DNA from: Mycolicibacter engbaekii
Lineage (GTDB): Bacteria; Actinomycetota; Actinomycetes; Mycobacteriales; Mycobacteriaceae
Length of the DNA stretch: 64,000 nucleotides
Direction of reading: 5' to 3'
Assembly (NCBI RefSeq): GCF_002101585.1
Contig: NZ_LQOT01000014.1
Span: 1-64,000 of the forward strand
Below the pieces are notes generated by a model that saw nothing but the letters and a program-made list of their open reading frames with translations, was not told the DNA's origin and made no database searches. Numbering within the stretch: the first letter of the stretch is position 1; each line of letters begins with the position of its first letter. The position numbers and the translations under genes are program-made. This document shows positions 8,522-17,451 of this stretch, in pieces.

Positions 8522-9571
8522 TTAGAGAACGTCCTTACCGCTGACCAACGTCGCGCGGAACTGCATCACCCGGTACGGCCAGCCCTGCGCGGTGTGCCAC
8601 TGCGAGACCATCAGGCCCACCCCGCCGGCGTGATCCACCCGGGAACCCGGCAGCACGTAGCCGCCGTAGAGCTGCGCGACGCGGCCGCGTGCGTGGTCTT
8701 CGTTCTCCCAGCCGCAACCGAGCAGCGGCAGCTGCAGGCGTGCCTCGCTCAGATCCGCCGCGGGCGACTCCAGCACCCGATAACCCAGGGCGTAGTGCGA
8801 CGAGATGAACCCGCCGAGGACCCAGGTGCGCGGCGCCAGCCGGCGCAGGGACAGCTCGCCCCATGTCTCGCCCGGTGGGGTGATCGGAACCGGGGGCCGG
8901 CCCCAGGCGCGGCGCTCGCCGCGATAGCCCCAGCCGGAGTACTTGCGGGGGTCACCGAGATGTGCGGGGCGCACGCGCTGCAGGATGACGCCTTTGTCGC
9001 GCTGGAACCCGGTCGAGACCACATACACCCAACCGTCTTCGGGGTCGTAGTCCCAGGACCAGCACTGGGCGTGTCCGCGATGCAGCCGGGCCGGAAACCG
9101 TGTTCCGACGTTGTGCCACGAGACGCCGTTGTCGGCCGACTGCCAGATCTCAGTCCACGCCACGTGGCTGAAGCCACGGTTGACGATCGCATGCAGGTAG
9201 AGCGTCTGCTCCACTCGGAGCAGATCCGACGGGATCACGGTGCTGATGGACTCGCGGTCCAGCCACGAGACCGGTTCGCGGTGCCGGTAGTGCCACAGTT
9301 GGCGGGCGTAGTGCGCCTCGATGCCGCCGGCCCGGTGGTAACGGATCCGATGGGCGGCGTCGCCGGTGCCGATCAGGATCACCGGGGAGCGCCAATCGCC
9401 CTGGCCGACGCGGTCGCCGGCGAAGGTGTCGCCGAACACCGACACCAGCGTTCCGTTGGGCGCCAGCACCGACGCGCCGAGGTCTGTGCAGGTCGCGCCC
9501 CACCTCTCGGTGATGCCCGGGCCGGTGACGTCGGCCAGCTTCCCAGGGGCATTCCGAGCGGCGGGGCGCAC
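8522..9571 (-). CDS. DUF4185 domain protein
   Basis: A 349-aa protein that fits DUF4185 throughout: N-terminal ITERWGATCTDLGASVLAPNGTLVSVFGDTF, a repeated beta-propeller-like pattern and Trp-rich strands (SWDYDPEDGWVYVVSTGF). The family is common in mycobacteria. The fold is thought to resemble glycosidases or sugar-binding propellers, but the biochemical role is not established. No signal peptide is visible in this start. The GTG start follows the TetR stop by only four bases, so it is probably translated from the TetR transcript. Confidence 0.75.
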   Translation of the reverse strand: MRPAARNAPGKLADVTGPGITERWGATCTDLGASVLAPNGTLVSVFGDTFAGDRVGQGDWRSPVILIGTGDAAHRIRYHRAGGIEAHYARQLWHYRHREPVSWLDRESISTVIPSDLLRVEQTLYLHAIVNRGFSHVAWTEIWQSADNGVSWHNVGTRFPARLHRGHAQCWSWDYDPEDGWVYVVSTGFQRDKGVILQRVRPAHLGDPRKYSGWGYRGERRAWGRPPVPITPPGETWGELSLRRLAPRTWVLGGFISSHYALGYRVLESPAADLSEARLQLPLLGCGWENEDHARGRVAQLYGGYVLPGSRVDHAGGVGLMVSQWHTAQGWPYRVMQFRATLVSGKDVL

Positions 9572-9575
9572 GGGT

Positions 9576-10292
9576 TCAGGGCTTGCTGCGCCAGCCGCCG
9601 GCGCCCACCGCGATCATTCGAAGTTGTTTGACCGCAACCTGTTTGATCTCGGTGAGCGTCTCGGGATCGGGGGAGTCTTCGATGGCTTCGGCGGTGACGA
9701 TCATCGCGTTGACGAACAGTCCCGCCAGGATGTTGAGATCCTCGGAGCTCCAGGCGCTGAATGCGGGGAAGCGCGCCAGGTCGGTGGCCAGTTCGGAGGT
9801 GATCAGCCGGATCTCGGTGCGGATCGCGTAGCGCAGCACCGTCATTCCGCCGAAGCGCTCCCGGTTGATGAACCGCCAGTACTCCCGGCGGGAGCTGACG
9901 CTTTCGACCAGGACATCCACGGAGGACTCGATGATCCGGCTGGGGTCCACGCCGCCGGCCCGGGCCTCGCGCAGAGTCTCGCGCAGTGCCCGAAACGACT
10001 CGTCGATGAGCACCAGGCCCAGGGCGTCCATCGACTCGAAATGGCGATAGAAAGCGGCCGGAACGATGTGCGCGGCCCGTGTCACCTCGCGCAGGCTCAG
10101 CGCACTGAAGCTGCGTTCGTCCACCAGGGTCAGCGCCGCGCCGATGATGGCCCGGCGGGTGGCCTCCTTGCGTTCCTCGCGGGAAACCCGCTCCGGCTGT
10201 TCGGGGCGCGGGGGACGCTCAGGGCGGGCCGCACGCTCCGGCCGCGGTGGCCGCGTGCGCCCACTTCTGGAATTCGGCGTACGACTGTTCAC
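9576..10292 (-). CDS. TetR-family regulator divergent from the desaturase pair
   Basis: About 238 aa from the GTG at 10292 (a GTG at 10310 and an ATG at 10361 are alternatives; none has a clear Shine-Dalgarno). An unusual Pro/Arg-rich N-terminal tail (RTRPPRPERAARPERPPRP) precedes the DNA-binding domain, recognised by ALSLREVTRAAHIVPAAFYRHFESMDAL. The C-terminal domain is a long helical ligand pocket. It is divergent from a ferredoxin reductase and desaturase, with two GTGAAC/GTTCAC inverted repeats between, so it very likely represses those genes in response to an acyl or lipid signal. A DUF4185 gene follows in the same transcript. Confidence 0.85.
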   Translation of the reverse strand: MNSRTPNSRSGRTRPPRPERAARPERPPRPEQPERVSREERKEATRRAIIGAALTLVDERSFSALSLREVTRAAHIVPAAFYRHFESMDALGLVLIDESFRALRETLREARAGGVDPSRIIESSVDVLVESVSSRREYWRFINRERFGGMTVLRYAIRTEIRLITSELATDLARFPAFSAWSSEDLNILAGLFVNAMIVTAEAIEDSPDPETLTEIKQVAVKQLRMIAVGAGGWRSKP

Positions 10293-10302
10293 TGTTGTGA
10301 AG
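10287..10302. promoter_or_regulatory. Candidate TetR operator 1, GTTCAC-N4-GTGAAG
   Basis: Inverted repeat GTTCAC TGTT GTGAAG, five of six positions symmetric. It overlaps the likely TetR start codon. Half-sites match those of operator 2 but in the opposite order. Confidence 0.45.
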
Positions 10303-10336
10303 CGTAACACATCGGGCAAAGAAGCCTTGACTCGTC

Positions 10337-10352
10337 GTGAACGAGTGTTCAC
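10337..10352. promoter_or_regulatory. Candidate TetR operator 2, perfect GTGAAC-N4-GTTCAC
   Basis: A perfect 6+6 inverted repeat (GTGAAC GAGT GTTCAC) ten bases before the reductase ATG. A further GTTCAC half-site begins inside that ATG codon. Position and symmetry fit a repressor site blocking both divergent promoters. Confidence 0.6.
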
Positions 10353-10361
10353 TGTGTACAT

Positions 10362-11414
10362 ATGTTCACTCAAACGTTGACGCGGCGGGTCCTGGGCTCC
10401 AGCCTGGTCGATCTGCTCACCGGCCCTCACGGGGTCGACCGCTACACCGAACTGGTGTCGCCGACGTGGTCGCGACACGATGCCCGCGCCCGGGTGGTGG
10501 AGGTCCGCCGCAGTACCCCGCGCAGCGTGACGCTGCTCCTGCAACCCAACGACGCGTTCCCCGGTTTCAAGGCCGGCCAACACGTCAACCTGTCCGTCGA
10601 CATCGACGGGCGCCGGCGCACCCGCTGCTACTCGCCGGCAAGCGCCGAGGGTCAGCGGCTGCTCGAGCTCACCATCGGCCGCCACGAAGGGGGCCTGGTC
10701 TCGGAGCATCTCTTCCGCAACGCCCGGCCGGGGATGGTCGTCGGCCTGGACCGGCCCGCCGGTGACTTCGTACTTCCCGCGATCCGCCCCCGCCGGATCC
10801 TGCTGGTCTCCGGTGGCAGCGGCATCACCCCGGTGATGTCGATGCTGCGCACCCTCAACGCCGAGCAATACGCGGGCCGGGTGACCTTCCTGCACTACGC
10901 CCGCAGTAGCGAGGAGGCCTGCTACCGCGACGAACTCGCGGCCATGCCGCGAGTCCGCGTCCTGCACAGTTACACCCGCACGCCCGACGCCGGCGACCTG
11001 CGGGGCCATTTCGGTGCCGAACACCTGCAGGCCGCCATGCCAGACGCCGAGGCGGTCTATGTGTGCGGTCCACCGAGCCTGGTGGCGGCGGTGCGGGAGC
11101 AGCGCCCCGACGCGATCTCTGAGAGCTTCGTGCCGCCGGAGTTCGCGCCGGCCGGCGCTTCCGGTGGGCGGGTGACATTCCTCGACAGCACCGTCGCGGT
11201 GGCCGATGACGGCCGGCCCCTGTTGGAGCAGGCCGAAGCCGCCGGACTGAAACCGGCCAGCGGATGCCGCATGGGCATCTGCCACAGCTGCACCTGCCGC
11301 AAAACCGTTGGCACGGTGCGCAACCTGATCACCGGTGCGGTCTCCACCGCCGAGGAAGAAGACATCCAGATCTGCGTTTCGGTGCCCGTCGGCGACGTCG
11401 CAATCGACCTCTGA
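10362..11414 (+). CDS. Ferredoxin reductase, electron donor to the adjacent desaturase (Rv3230c-like)
   Basis: A 350-aa three-domain oxidoreductase. The FAD-binding motif RCYSPAS is at 88-94. The NAD(P)H-binding loop GGSGITPVMSML is at 151-162. A C-terminal plant-type [2Fe-2S] domain has Cys302, Cys307, Cys310 and Cys338. M. tuberculosis Rv3230c has the same layout and passes NADPH electrons to the DesA3 stearoyl-CoA desaturase, so the same role is inferred from the desaturase gene 33 bases downstream. It is divergent from a TetR gene. The ATG is only 10 bases from a perfect inverted repeat, so expression is probably repressible. Confidence 0.9.
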   Translation: MFTQTLTRRVLGSSLVDLLTGPHGVDRYTELVSPTWSRHDARARVVEVRRSTPRSVTLLLQPNDAFPGFKAGQHVNLSVDIDGRRRTRCYSPASAEGQRLLELTIGRHEGGLVSEHLFRNARPGMVVGLDRPAGDFVLPAIRPRRILLVSGGSGITPVMSMLRTLNAEQYAGRVTFLHYARSSEEACYRDELAAMPRVRVLHSYTRTPDAGDLRGHFGAEHLQAAMPDAEAVYVCGPPSLVAAVREQRPDAISESFVPPEFAPAGASGGRVTFLDSTVAVADDGRPLLEQAEAAGLKPASGCRMGICHSCTCRKTVGTVRNLITGAVSTAEEEDIQICVSVPVGDVAIDL

Positions 11415-11447
11415 AGTTCAACGACCTCACAACCCAAGGAGCCAACC

Positions 11448-12548
11448 ATGACACAGTCAGTCCTTGAGCGAACACAGCCCGAACAGGCGGTGACCCCCAA
11501 GCGCTCAGATCTGCCGGCGCGTCTTGACGCCTTCGGCGCCGAACTCGACGCCCTGCGCCAGCGTGTCCTCGACGACCTCGGCGAGCGTGACGCGGACTAC
11601 ATCCATCGCGTCATCAAGGCGCAGCGCGCCCTTGAGGTCGGTGGGCGCGCCCTGCTGTTCCTCGGAATCCTCCCGCCGGCCTGGCTGGCCGGCACGGCCA
11701 TGCTCGGCTTGTCGAAGATCCTCGACAACATGGAGATCGGTCACAACGTCATGCACGGCCAGTACGACTGGATGGGCGAACCGGCGTTGTACGGCAAGCA
11801 CTTCGAGTGGGACACCGCCTGCCCTGCCGATCAGTGGCGGCACTCGCACAACTACATGCACCACACCTACACCAACATCGTCGGAATGGACCGCGACGTC
11901 GGCTACGGCATTCTGCGGATGAGCGACAAGCAGCCCTGGGAGCCCTACTACTTGGGCAACCCGTTGTACGCCTTCTTGCTGATGGTGCTGTTCCAGTACG
12001 GCGTCGCAGTGCACGAACTGGAAGCCGAACGTATCCGCGCCGGTGAGATCGGGTTGGCCGACAAGCGGGAAATGCTGCGGGAGACCTGGCAGAAGGTGCG
12101 TCGCCAGACCCTGAAGGACTATGTCGCTTTCCCGCTGTTGGCGGGGCCGTTCGCGCCGCTGGTGTTTGCCGGAAACATGACCGCCAACCTGATGCGCAAC
12201 GTGTGGGCCTACATGATCATTTTCTGCGGGCACTTTCCCGAGGGCACCCAGGAGTTCACCGTCGAAGAGGCCGTGAACGAGTCGCGGGGCATGTGGTACT
12301 ACCGCCAGATCCTCGGTTCGGCAAACCTGACCGGCGGCAAGTGGTTTCACGTCCTGACCGGCAACCTGTCGTTTCAGGTCGAGCATCACCTGTTTCCCGA
12401 CCTGCCGGCGCACCGCTATGCCGAAATCGCACCGCAGGTGCGCGAGATCTGCGAGCGCTACGGCGTGCCCTACAACACCGGGCCGCTGCTCAAGCAGTTC
12501 GGCAGCGTGGTCCGCAAGATCTGCAAACTGGCACTGCCCTGGAGCTGA
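11448..12548 (+). CDS. Membrane fatty-acyl desaturase (DesA3-like)
   Basis: A 366-aa di-iron membrane desaturase. The three His boxes are HNVMH (99-103), HSHNYMHH (132-139) and QVEHH (about 309-313). Hydrophobic segments flank residues 65-95 and lie around 160-180 and 210-245. The family introduces a cis double bond into long-chain acyl-CoA (stearoyl to oleoyl in M. tuberculosis DesA3), using electrons from the partner reductase. It is preceded by a CAAGGAGCC ribosome-binding site and is co-transcribed with the reductase. It ends one base from the end of a convergent TetR gene. Confidence 0.9.
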   Translation: MTQSVLERTQPEQAVTPKRSDLPARLDAFGAELDALRQRVLDDLGERDADYIHRVIKAQRALEVGGRALLFLGILPPAWLAGTAMLGLSKILDNMEIGHNVMHGQYDWMGEPALYGKHFEWDTACPADQWRHSHNYMHHTYTNIVGMDRDVGYGILRMSDKQPWEPYYLGNPLYAFLLMVLFQYGVAVHELEAERIRAGEIGLADKREMLRETWQKVRRQTLKDYVAFPLLAGPFAPLVFAGNMTANLMRNVWAYMIIFCGHFPEGTQEFTVEEAVNESRGMWYYRQILGSANLTGGKWFHVLTGNLSFQVEHHLFPDLPAHRYAEIAPQVREICERYGVPYNTGPLLKQFGSVVRKICKLALPWS

Positions 12549-12549
12549 G

Positions 12550-13158
12550 TCAGCCCCGGGGGCCCAGCAGTGCGATCGACGCGTCGATGGCCGGCTCGGT
12601 GATCACGCCGATATCGGTGCCGTCCTCGACAGCCAGGGCGGTGAGTTCGCGCAGGCCGCCCAGCAGAATCACCGCCAGGGCCGGGCTCAACGGCGGGAGG
12701 TTCGCCCGGCGAAACCCGGGACTGCCGCTGAGCTCGATCAGCAGGTTCGACATCAACTCCAGGCCGTGGCGCTGGGCCGGTCGGGCAACCTCGCCCAGCG
12801 ACGGCATATCGCGAATCCAGCTCAAGGTGATCGCCGGTCGCGCGCGGATCTTGGCGACGTAGGCCTGGACCGCCTGACGGATCTGGACCTGCCATTCGGC
12901 CTGAGGGTCCACCGCGGTCTGGATTCGCAGAGCCAATTCCTCGTTGTCCACCCGCAGCAGCTCCAGAAAGCACTCCTCCTTGCTGGCGAAGTGGTCGTAG
13001 AAGGTGCGCTTGGAGGTGCGGGCGGCGCGCACGATCTCAGCGACGGTGCTGGCCCGGTACCCGCGTTCGGAGATCGAATCGGCCAGCCCGTCGAGCAGTC
13101 GGCGGCGGAACGGGTCGGCGGCGTCCGCCGCCGGGGCATCGATTGCCGGGATCGTCAT
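12550..13158 (-). CDS. TetR-family regulator divergent from cyp138 (Rv0135c-like)
   Basis: A 202-aa regulator with the helix-turn-helix in RASTVAEIVRAARTSKRTFYDHFASKEECFLEL (about residues 34-66). The Ala/Leu-rich C-terminal domain should bind a small hydrophobic ligand. ATG start with a GGGGAGGT site at ideal spacing. It is divergent from the P450, and two identical-geometry inverted repeats lie between, so it very likely controls both itself and the P450. The TetR/P450/msrA order matches M. tuberculosis Rv0135c-Rv0137c. Confidence 0.88.
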   Translation of the reverse strand: MTIPAIDAPAADAADPFRRRLLDGLADSISERGYRASTVAEIVRAARTSKRTFYDHFASKEECFLELLRVDNEELALRIQTAVDPQAEWQVQIRQAVQAYVAKIRARPAITLSWIRDMPSLGEVARPAQRHGLELMSNLLIELSGSPGFRRANLPPLSPALAVILLGGLRELTALAVEDGTDIGVITEPAIDASIALLGPRG

Positions 13159-13195
13159 CGCCGCACCTCCCCACGGGTAAGCCTTGCCCCTAATT

Positions 13196-13211
13196 GGTAC
13201 CTAAGAGTACC
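13196..13211. promoter_or_regulatory. Candidate operator A, GGTAC-N6-GTACC
   Basis: Perfect inverted repeat GGTAC CTAAGA GTACC in the TetR/cyp138 gap, on the TetR side. Its centre is 33 bp (about three helical turns) from that of operator B, placing both dimers on the same DNA face. Confidence 0.65.
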
Positions 13212-13228
13212 GTGTCCCTCACGGATTT

Positions 13229-13244
13229 GGTACGCCCCAGTACC
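13229..13244. promoter_or_regulatory. Candidate operator B, GGTAC-N6-GTACC
   Basis: Perfect inverted repeat GGTAC GCCCCA GTACC with the same arms and spacer length as operator A, 24 bases before the cyp138 ATG. Duplicate sites with in-phase spacing support cooperative TetR binding. Confidence 0.65.
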
Positions 13245-13267
13245 ACGCTCACGTCGGGAGGCGTCGC

Positions 13268-14608
13268 ATGACCCATATGGTTACCGGGACGGCCGCGGAC
13301 GCCATCGAGCCCCCGGCGATCAACCTGCCGCCCGGCCCGCGTCACTCCAAGCTGACGGCGGGACTGCTGTTCATCTTGTCCCGCCGCCGGGCCCTGCTGG
13401 GCCTGACCCGGCGCTACGGCGCCGCCTTCACTGTCGACGTTCCGATGTTCGGGCCGACGGTCTTTGTGACCGATCCCGAATTGGCCAGGCAGGTCCTGCT
13501 GACCAGCCCGGAGGATCTGGGCAACATCCAGCCCAACCTGTCGCGGATCCTGGGGGAAGGGTCGGTGTTCGCCCTGGACGGTGCGGCACATCGGCGCCGG
13601 CGCAACCTGTTGAGCCCGCCGTTTCACGGCAAGCGGGTGCGGGCCTACGAGCAGATCATCGTCGAGGAGACCCTGCGCGAGATGGCCACCTGGCCCATCG
13701 GAAAGCCGTTCGACACCTTTCGGCCGATGAACAGGATCACCATCAACGTGATCCTGCGGGCGATCTTCGGGGCCGAAGGCGCCGACCTGGACAAGCTGCG
13801 GATCGGCCTGCCCAAATGGGTGACACTGGGTTCGCGCCTTGCGGCACTGCCGATTCCGATCCGCCGCTACGGCCGGTTCACCCCATGGGGCCGGCTGGCC
13901 GCCTGGCGCGCCGAATACGAGCTCGTCTTGGACAAGCTGATCGCCGACGTCCGCGCCGATCCCGACTTCGAGAACCGTTCGGATGTGCTGACTCTGCTCT
14001 TGAGCAGCACCTACGAAGACGGCACGGCCATGACCCGCAAGGAGATCGGCGACGAGCTGCTGACCCTGCTGGCCGCGGGGCACGAGACCACGGCATCGAC
14101 CATGGCCTGGGTCTTCGAGCGGCTGAGTCGCCATCCAGAACTCCTCGACGAGCTGACCGCTGAGGCAGATGCCGGCGGGAACGCGTTGCGGCGTGCCACC
14201 ATTCGCGAAGTGCAGCGGGTGCGCACCGTGATCGACTTCTCGGGACGGCATGTCTACGCACCCAGCGTCACGATCGGCGAGTGGGTGATCCCGCGGGGGT
14301 ACTCGGTGATCGTGGCGATCAACGAGATCCACCGAAACCCCGGCGCATTCGACGACCCCGACGGGTTCGACCCCAAGCGCTACCTCACCGGCAGCCCGTC
14401 GGCGTTCGAGTGGCTGCCCTACGGCGGCGGGACCCGACGGTGCCCGGGCTCCACATTCGCCAACGTGGAGATGGATGTGGTGCTGCGGACGGTGCTGCAG
14501 CGCCTGGCCATCGAGCCCACCACAGCGCCGGGCGAGAAGTTCCACTCCCGGGGTGTGGCCTTCACGCCCAAGAACGGCGGCCGGATCACCGTGCGGCGCC
14601 GCGACTGA
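13268..14608 (+). CDS. cyp138: Cytochrome P450, CYP138 type
   Basis: A 446-aa P450 with no membrane anchor. The I-helix oxygen-activation motif AGHETTAS is near residue 270, the K-helix EVQR near 314, and the haem-binding loop LPYGGGTRRCPG has its Cys near 392. Replacement of the usual Phe of that loop by Leu-Pro-Tyr is seen in this P450 group. The TetR/P450/msrA order points to M. tuberculosis cyp138 (Rv0136). The physiological substrate is not known. A GGGAGG site lies six bases before the ATG. It is probably repressed by the divergent TetR. Confidence 0.85.
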   Translation: MTHMVTGTAADAIEPPAINLPPGPRHSKLTAGLLFILSRRRALLGLTRRYGAAFTVDVPMFGPTVFVTDPELARQVLLTSPEDLGNIQPNLSRILGEGSVFALDGAAHRRRRNLLSPPFHGKRVRAYEQIIVEETLREMATWPIGKPFDTFRPMNRITINVILRAIFGAEGADLDKLRIGLPKWVTLGSRLAALPIPIRRYGRFTPWGRLAAWRAEYELVLDKLIADVRADPDFENRSDVLTLLLSSTYEDGTAMTRKEIGDELLTLLAAGHETTASTMAWVFERLSRHPELLDELTAEADAGGNALRRATIREVQRVRTVIDFSGRHVYAPSVTIGEWVIPRGYSVIVAINEIHRNPGAFDDPDGFDPKRYLTGSPSAFEWLPYGGGTRRCPGSTFANVEMDVVLRTVLQRLAIEPTTAPGEKFHSRGVAFTPKNGGRITVRRRD

Positions 14609-14614
14609 CGCCGC

Positions 14615-15118
14615 TTAGCGCTGGGGCGCCAGCTGCCAGTCCGGACGGATGTAGTGACAGGTGTAGCCGCCCGGGAAACGTTCCAGGTAGTCCTGGTGCT
14701 CGGGTTCGGCCTCCCAGAACTCACCGGCCGGGCTGACCTCGGTCACCACCTTGCCCGGCCATCGTCCCGACGCCTCCACGTCGGCGATGGTGTCGAGCGC
14801 GATCTGGCGCTGCTCGTCATCGAGGTAGAAGATCGCCGACCGGTAGCTGGTCCCGATGTCATTGCCCTGCCGATTGGGGGTGGTCGGATCGTGAATGGCG
14901 AAGAAGAACTCCAACAGGCTGCGGTAGTCGGTCGCCGCGGGATCGAAGGTGATCTCGATGGCTTCGGCGTGGGTGCCGTGATTGCGGTAGGTGGCGTTGG
15001 GCACGTCGCCGCCGGTGTAGCCAACCCGGGTGGACACCACGCCGGGCAGCTTGCGGATCAGGTCCTGCATGCCCCAGAAGCAGCCGCCGGCCAGGATCGC
15101 TCTGTCGTAGTTGGTCAT
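14615..15118 (-). CDS. msrA: Peptide methionine sulfoxide reductase A
   Basis: A 167-aa enzyme with the MsrA catalytic motif GGCFWG (residues 12-17, Cys nucleophile). It also has GYTGG, the Glu of HAEAIEI and the family segment [13 protein letters not shown]. It reduces S-epimer methionine sulfoxide in proteins using thioredoxin-derived electrons. The ATG at 15118 is chosen because it immediately precedes the domain. Its start is 17 bases after the stop of the minus-strand P450 gene, so it is probably the last gene of that operon here. It is convergent with cyp138, six bases apart. Synteny fits Rv0137c. Confidence 0.92.
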   Translation of the reverse strand: MTNYDRAILAGGCFWGMQDLIRKLPGVVSTRVGYTGGDVPNATYRNHGTHAEAIEITFDPAATDYRSLLEFFFAIHDPTTPNRQGNDIGTSYRSAIFYLDDEQRQIALDTIADVEASGRWPGKVVTEVSPAGEFWEAEPEHQDYLERFPGGYTCHYIRPDWQLAPQR

Positions 15119-15135
15119 GCTTCGATTATCCGCGG

Positions 15136-16323
15136 CTATCCGCGTGCCGCCAGCGGATAGGAGCGGTAGCTGGTCAACACCGCGCTCGGCTCCCGGTAGG
15201 GCGGGGCCTGTGCTGTCAACTGCGGGAACCGGTCGAACAGCGCCAGCAGCCCTAACCGGATCTGCATGCGGGCCAGTGGGGCGCCCAGGCACACGTGCGG
15301 ACCGAAGCCGAACCCCAGGTGGCTGGTTTGAGATCGGGTCAGGTCGAGCCGATCCGGTTCGGGGAAGACCGCCGGGTCCCGGTTGGCGGCAGCCAATCCG
15401 AGCAGGATCGGCGCGCCGGTGTCGATCACCACCGTCTCGTTCCCGGTGGCCATCTCGATGGGTGCGACCGCCACCCGGGAAATCATCAGAGCCGGACTGA
15501 TCATCCGCACCAGTTCGTCGACGGCGTGCGGAGCGGCGGCGGAGTCTGCCAGCAGGCTGCGTTGGCCGGGGTCGGCGATCAGCAGCGCTGCCGCCCCGGT
15601 CAAGACGGCCGTGGTGGTGTCATGGCCCGCCGACAGCAAGAAGATGGCGTTGTGCAGCAGCTCGTCATCGGACACGGGCAATCCGCTCGCGGCCACCACC
15701 GACAGCAGGTCGTGGCCCGGGTCGGCGCGGCGCAGCGCCAGCAGGTCGGCGAGCAGGGCCTTCATGCCGGCGGCTGCGTCGTCGGCGGCGGCGAACACCG
15801 CGCGCGGCGCGGCGGGCTCCAGTGCCGCGATCAGCGCCAGCGACCAGGCCGCCAGATTGTCCAGTTCGCTGTCGGGCACTCCCAGCAGGGTGGCGATCGC
15901 CCCCAGCGGCAATGGCTTGGCGAACTGCGCCACCAGATCGAAGCCGTCGGGGTCCAGCCCCGCCGCCAGGGACCGGGCGCGGGCCGCGACTTCGGCTTCG
16001 AACGAGGCCAGCGCCCGCGGTGTGAACGCCCGGGACAACGGCGCCCGCAGCCGGCGGTGATCGTCTCCGGAGCGGTAGAATAGGTTGTGTTCCACGTGCG
16101 CCAGGTACGGGCGTCCCGGCTCGAGCTTGCCGCGGTACAGGTTTCGCCGATCAGTGCTGACCCGGTCGTCGCGCAGCATCGCCAGCACGTCGGCATAGCG
16201 AGTGAGCACCCACAGACCTTGGCTGTTGCGGTGGACCGGGTCGGCTTCGGCGAACCGTCGCTGATAGGCCAGCGGATCGGCATGCAGGTCCGGGTCCCGG
16301 AAGTCGAAGTCGAGTGCGCCCAT
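15136..16323 (-). CDS. Cytochrome P450 in the inserted VOC-crotonase-TetR-hydrolase operon
   Basis: A 395-aa bacterial class I P450. The I-helix motif SAGHDTTT is at 231-238, the K-helix E270-LV-R273, and the haem loop [10 protein letters not shown] places Cys345 as axial ligand. Its ATG overlaps the hydrolase stop as TGATG, indicating translational coupling. No ferredoxin gene is adjacent, so it must use a distant redox partner. The family assignment and substrate are unknown. Association with a crotonase and hydrolase suggests oxidation in a degradative pathway. Confidence 0.88.
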   Translation of the reverse strand: MGALDFDFRDPDLHADPLAYQRRFAEADPVHRNSQGLWVLTRYADVLAMLRDDRVSTDRRNLYRGKLEPGRPYLAHVEHNLFYRSGDDHRRLRAPLSRAFTPRALASFEAEVAARARSLAAGLDPDGFDLVAQFAKPLPLGAIATLLGVPDSELDNLAAWSLALIAALEPAAPRAVFAAADDAAAGMKALLADLLALRRADPGHDLLSVVAASGLPVSDDELLHNAIFLLSAGHDTTTAVLTGAAALLIADPGQRSLLADSAAAPHAVDELVRMISPALMISRVAVAPIEMATGNETVVIDTGAPILLGLAAANRDPAVFPEPDRLDLTRSQTSHLGFGFGPHVCLGAPLARMQIRLGLLALFDRFPQLTAQAPPYREPSAVLTSYRSYPLAARG

Positions 16324-17435
16324 CAGGTGCGTTCGGCGATCCAGGACGCCACCAGATCCGCGCAGACGGCCCGGCTGTCCGTCGGTTGTTCCAGGTAGTG
16401 ATCGCCGGCGATGAAGTGGAGTTGCTTGTCGGTGCTGGCCAGCGAGTCGTGGATGTGGTGGGCGTCGCTGGGGAAGACTCCGGTGTCGGCGGTTCCCTGG
16501 ATCACCAAGGACGGCAACGTAATCCGGCCCAGATGCGGGGCGCCCTGGCAGAAGGAGGTCTGCAGGCTCCACATGGACAGCCAGGTCCGCAGCGTGCAGT
16601 GCGCGGCGATGTTGTACGGCGAGCGGTTCGCGCGGCGCGGATCACCCAGGTAGCACTGGTTGAGCGGGCGGTCCGACGGGTCCAGCGAGGGGTCGAGGTA
16701 GCGCGGGTCAGCCCACACCCGGTGCACCGAGAAGGCGCGGTCGTAGGCGCCGCCTGCCTTCAGCCGCTTCAACTCTGCCTGCGCCCACGCGGTGATCCGG
16801 TCGTTGCGGTCCCGCTGGGCCTGGCGGTAACGGGCGATGAATTCCGGGGTGTAAGGCGGTGCGTTCTCCTCGGAGTACATGTCCAACGACGGATCACACG
16901 ACAGCGGGTCGGACTCGTCGGTCACCGAGGGGTCGATCCACGCGGTCAGCACCTCCGGCCGTCCGGCGTGGGCCTGGGTGGAGACGTACAGGTCGCCGGG
17001 GGGCAGGGCGTTGACCGCGTCGGGAACCGGGCCGCCGCCCACGGCGGTGATGTGCGGGTCGACGGACTGCGACTGGTAGGCGGCCATCAGCGAGCCGCCG
17101 CCGGAGTTGCCGAGCAGGACGACCACGTCCACACCGCGTTCTTCGCGCAGCCACCGCACCCCGGCCGCGATGTCCAGCAGGGCGTGTTCGAGCAGAAACA
17201 GCGATTCGCCGCTGCGGTAGCGGGTGTTCCAACCCAGGAAGCCGTAGCCGCGCTCGGCGATGAGCGGCGCCAGGTAGTGCTCGGCGAAGTCCACGTTGTA
17301 GTGGCTGGCGATCACCGCCACCTTCGGAGCGGCACCGCTGGGCGTCCAGTACAACCCCTGGGCGGGGTGATAACCGGCGGGGTTGACCACTCCCGACGCC
17401 GAGGTGAGCGAAACGAATTCGCGGGTTACTGCCAC
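16323..17435 (-). CDS. Alpha/beta hydrolase
   Basis: A 370-aa alpha/beta hydrolase. The nucleophile elbow GNSGGGS puts the Ser at about residue 111. A candidate acid lies in VIQGTADTGVFPSDAHH and a candidate His in FIAGDHYLEQ. The GTG at 17435 is chosen because AAGGAG lies at ideal spacing, although the frame is open to 17468. It lies 16 bases after the TetR stop and overlaps the P450 start. The long insert between strands 5 and 6 (DESDPLSCDPSLDMYSEE) is unusual and probably shapes substrate choice. An esterase or C-C hydrolase is possible. Confidence 0.8.
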   Translation of the reverse strand: MAVTREFVSLTSASGVVNPAGYHPAQGLYWTPSGAAPKVAVIASHYNVDFAEHYLAPLIAERGYGFLGWNTRYRSGESLFLLEHALLDIAAGVRWLREERGVDVVVLLGNSGGGSLMAAYQSQSVDPHITAVGGGPVPDAVNALPPGDLYVSTQAHAGRPEVLTAWIDPSVTDESDPLSCDPSLDMYSEENAPPYTPEFIARYRQAQRDRNDRITAWAQAELKRLKAGGAYDRAFSVHRVWADPRYLDPSLDPSDRPLNQCYLGDPRRANRSPYNIAAHCTLRTWLSMWSLQTSFCQGAPHLGRITLPSLVIQGTADTGVFPSDAHHIHDSLASTDKQLHFIAGDHYLEQPTDSRAVCADLVASWIAERT

Positions 17436-17451
17436 TACATCACTCCTTCGA

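Noticed and set aside
10362..11285. Upstream extension of the TetR reading frame across the ferredoxin-reductase gene
   Set aside because: The frame is open only because the reductase on the other strand has strong codon bias. The TetR domain starts well downstream and operators lie between.
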